Origin: an uncultured Lachnospiraceae bacterium
Lineage (GTDB): Bacteria; Bacillota; Clostridia; Lachnospirales; Lachnospiraceae
DNA: 64,000 bases
Direction of reading: 5' to 3'
Assembly (NCBI GenBank): GCA_910578555.1
Contig: CAJTPS010000012.1
Coordinates: forward strand, 40,204-104,203
The stretch's first letter is position 1. The number at the start of each line of letters is the position of its first letter. Shown here in pieces: positions 62,458 to 64,000 of the stretch. Position numbers and translations under genes: made by a program. The notes under the pieces are model-generated. The model ran no database searches. It was not told where the DNA came from and saw only the letters and a program-made list of their open reading frames with translations.

Positions 62458-63807
62458 ATGAAAATAAGACAGATTACAGCGGGAATCAGCATATGTATTC
62501 TCGCTTTTATTATGACCACGGTTATACAGATTAGCAGGTGCGGTGAGGAGCACGTGCGGGATATGGTCTGGTATAACGGGGAGGTAAAGACGATCAGGAC
62601 AGAATTAGAACATGGAACAGCGCGGGAAGCGGTGGAGACGGAACATGACTGTATCATTCTGTTTCTGACGGACGAAGATTACCAGAGCAGATTAAATGCG
62701 TATTTGATGAATGACAGTATGATTCTGGATCTGTATATGGGAAATGTGCCTGCACATAATAAGAGCGATTCTGCCTATGACCAAAGCAGCGCCCCGGTCG
62801 ATGATGAGGGATTACACAACAACCGGGACGGCTTTGAAGAAAGGAACATAGAAGGTGTCTGTACAGGTAAAGTCATCTGGCAGATGAAACAGGACCGTTT
62901 TGAGATCATGCGGAGCAATCTGCAGCGGACGGTTATCCTGTTCGGTATCTTCCTGCTGTTTGTGGTCTATGCAGTGATTTTGATCCTGTATCTGAACTAT
63001 ATCAGACCGTTTTATACTTTACAGCAGTTTACGGCGCAGGTTGCAAAGGGGGATCTGGATCTGGCACTTCCCATTCGAAAAAATAATTTCTTCGGTGCAT
63101 TCACGGAGAGCTTCGATCTGATGCGGCAGGAACTGAAGCGGGCAAGAGAAAGCGAATACCAGGCGAACATCAGCAAGAAGGAGTTGATTGCGGAGCTTTC
63201 CCACGATATCAAGACACCTGTAGCCACCATCAAGGCAGCCTGTGAGGTATTGCAGGTGACGGAAGAAAAAGAAGACACCTTACGCAAGATCGATGTGATT
63301 GCAGGCAAAGCGGAGATGATCGACAATCTGATCGGCAACATGTTCCATGCGACGATGGAAGAACTGGAAATGCTCAAGGTAGAGCCGACAGAAGAAAGCT
63401 CGCTGCTCATTCCGAAGATGTTTCAGGAGTTCAAATACTACGGACAGGTGGTGACGGAAAATGACATACCCGAGTGTCTGCTGTATATGGACAAACTGAG
63501 ACTGCAGCAGGTGCTTGACAATATAATAAATAACGCGTATAAATATGCGGGCACGCAGGTGCGGGTCAACTTTATGGAAAACGAAGATGGCGTCAGCATA
63601 CGGATCAGAGATTCCGGAGAAGGTGTGGCAGGGGAAGAACTTGCGCTGATCAAAGGAAAGTTTTACCGTGGCAGGAACACGGAAGGAAAATCAGGTTCCG
63701 GGCTGGGACTTTACCTCGCCGATAATTTCATGAAACAGATGCACGGTGGTATGGAGTGCTATAACGATGACGGATTTGTAGTGGAACTGTTTCTGAGCAA
63801 AGTATAA
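62458..63807 (+). CDS. Sensor histidine kinase
   Basis: A 449-residue membrane kinase. Helix 1 is at about 8-25 and helix 2 at about 157-181, enclosing a sensor region of about 130 residues with no known fold. A HAMP-like segment follows. The H-box ELSH249DIKTPVATI, N-box DNIINNAYKYA, G1 DSGEG and G2 KSGSGLGLYLA are intact. ATG 62458 is favoured by the GGGGAAG just upstream; ATG 62446 (four residues longer) is possible. The stop codon TAA begins a dispersed repeat. Confidence 0.93.
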   Translation: MKIRQITAGISICILAFIMTTVIQISRCGEEHVRDMVWYNGEVKTIRTELEHGTAREAVETEHDCIILFLTDEDYQSRLNAYLMNDSMILDLYMGNVPAHNKSDSAYDQSSAPVDDEGLHNNRDGFEERNIEGVCTGKVIWQMKQDRFEIMRSNLQRTVILFGIFLLFVVYAVILILYLNYIRPFYTLQQFTAQVAKGDLDLALPIRKNNFFGAFTESFDLMRQELKRARESEYQANISKKELIAELSHDIKTPVATIKAACEVLQVTEEKEDTLRKIDVIAGKAEMIDNLIGNMFHATMEELEMLKVEPTEESSLLIPKMFQEFKYYGQVVTENDIPECLLYMDKLRLQQVLDNIINNAYKYAGTQVRVNFMENEDGVSIRIRDSGEGVAGEELALIKGKFYRGRNTEGKSGSGLGLYLADNFMKQMHGGMECYNDDGFVVELFLSKV

Positions 63808-64000
63808 AAAAAGTAAATTTGCGAAGCAGAGGATACCTGCATGAATTTTGCATGGGTTTCGAGTCCGCGAAGCGGAACTCACAAAGTAAATTTGCGGAGC
63901 AGAGGATAACACTCATGGGTTTCGAGTCCGCGAAGCGGAACTCGCAAAGTAAATTTGCGGAGCAGAGGATAACACTCATGGGTTTCGAGTCCGCGAAGCG
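63805..64000 (+). repeat. 63-bp tandem repeats of the dispersed hairpin family, cut by the window end
   Basis: Units starting AAAGTAAATTTGCG begin at 63810, 63883 and 63946. The first is 73 bases with extra sequence; the second is 63 bases; the third matches it and is cut at 64000. Each unit has CGCAAA/TTTGCG and GAGT-CCGC/GCGGAACTC hairpins. The first 18 bases (63805-63822) equal those after sleB at 53415. No gene is seen here. Confidence 0.85.

Noticed and set aside
63728..63979. Minus-strand frame encoding repeated 21-residue units
   Set aside because: The repetition follows from the 63-base DNA repeat; no start signal, and the frame overlaps the kinase gene.
63805..64000. Possible CRISPR array at the right edge
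   Set aside because: Units are contiguous near-identical 63-mers with internal hairpins; there are no unique spacers and no cas genes.

Overview
The window looks like a chromosomal segment of an anaerobic, spore-forming Firmicute of the Lachnospiraceae type. The evidence is mid-range GC with strong AGGAGG ribosome binding sites, an era–yqzL–recO–glyS–alaS–rpsU order, a SleB-type cell wall hydrolase, an Rnf complex in C-D-G-E-A-B order, a biotin-dependent Na+-pumping decarboxylase and ATP-type PEP carboxykinase. The placement is inferred from gene content; no 16S rRNA, tRNA or other RNA gene was found. Almost all genes point right (+); the exceptions are yprB-like, apbE-like, the AP2/HNH-like gene and citrate synthase.

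Layout. 1–10.2 kb: end of an M16C peptidase, a DUF4349 lipoprotein, era, a YqzL-like small gene overlapping recO, an unknown lipoprotein, glyS, alaS and rpsU with a structured leader and a good terminator. 10.3–16.3 kb: two PBP5-type D,D-carboxypeptidases flank a phosphoesterase, scpA/scpB and a flagellin-like gene that has a near-perfect sigma-28 promoter but an in-frame amber codon. 16.4–21.9 kb: a five-gene Na+-translocating decarboxylase operon with both 12S-like and 5S-like carboxyltransferases. 22–30.2 kb: one 2,696-residue secreted protein with Pro/Glu repeats and many Ig/Fn3-like modules. 30.3–37 kb: a TetR regulator with an overlapping promoter and operator, an RpiR regulator, a BaiN-like flavoprotein, cmk, ispH overlapping rpsA, and cheR. 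38.5–43.6 kb: rnfCDGEAB.

43.6–48.3 kb is the most unusual block: a Ser/Thr-kinase-like protein with zinc ribbon, a BspA-type LRR protein, a TerY-like von Willebrand A protein, a PP2C phosphatase and a TerY-C-type zinc protein, in one operon-like array. It matches the logic of the TerY-P (kinase/phosphatase/vWA) modules and carries an LRR addition. Next come a frameshifted aldo/keto reductase, an ApbE-like lipoprotein (a plausible FMN supplier for Rnf), a membrane-anchored GH25 lysozyme, a gene derived from an HNH/AP2 homing endonuclease, and SleB. 53.6–60.1 kb: thrC, a stand-alone receiver, a small membrane protein, citrate synthase, deoC and pckA. 60.3–63.8 kb: a PAS-GGDEF protein co-transcribed with an OmpR-type regulator and a histidine kinase.

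A dispersed hairpin-rich repeat family begins exactly at the stop codons of sleB and of the last histidine kinase. At the right edge it expands into 63-bp tandem copies that run out of the window. Metabolically the decarboxylase operon, Rnf, citrate synthase and PEPCK suggest ion-gradient energy conservation around the oxaloacetate/PEP/pyruvate node.
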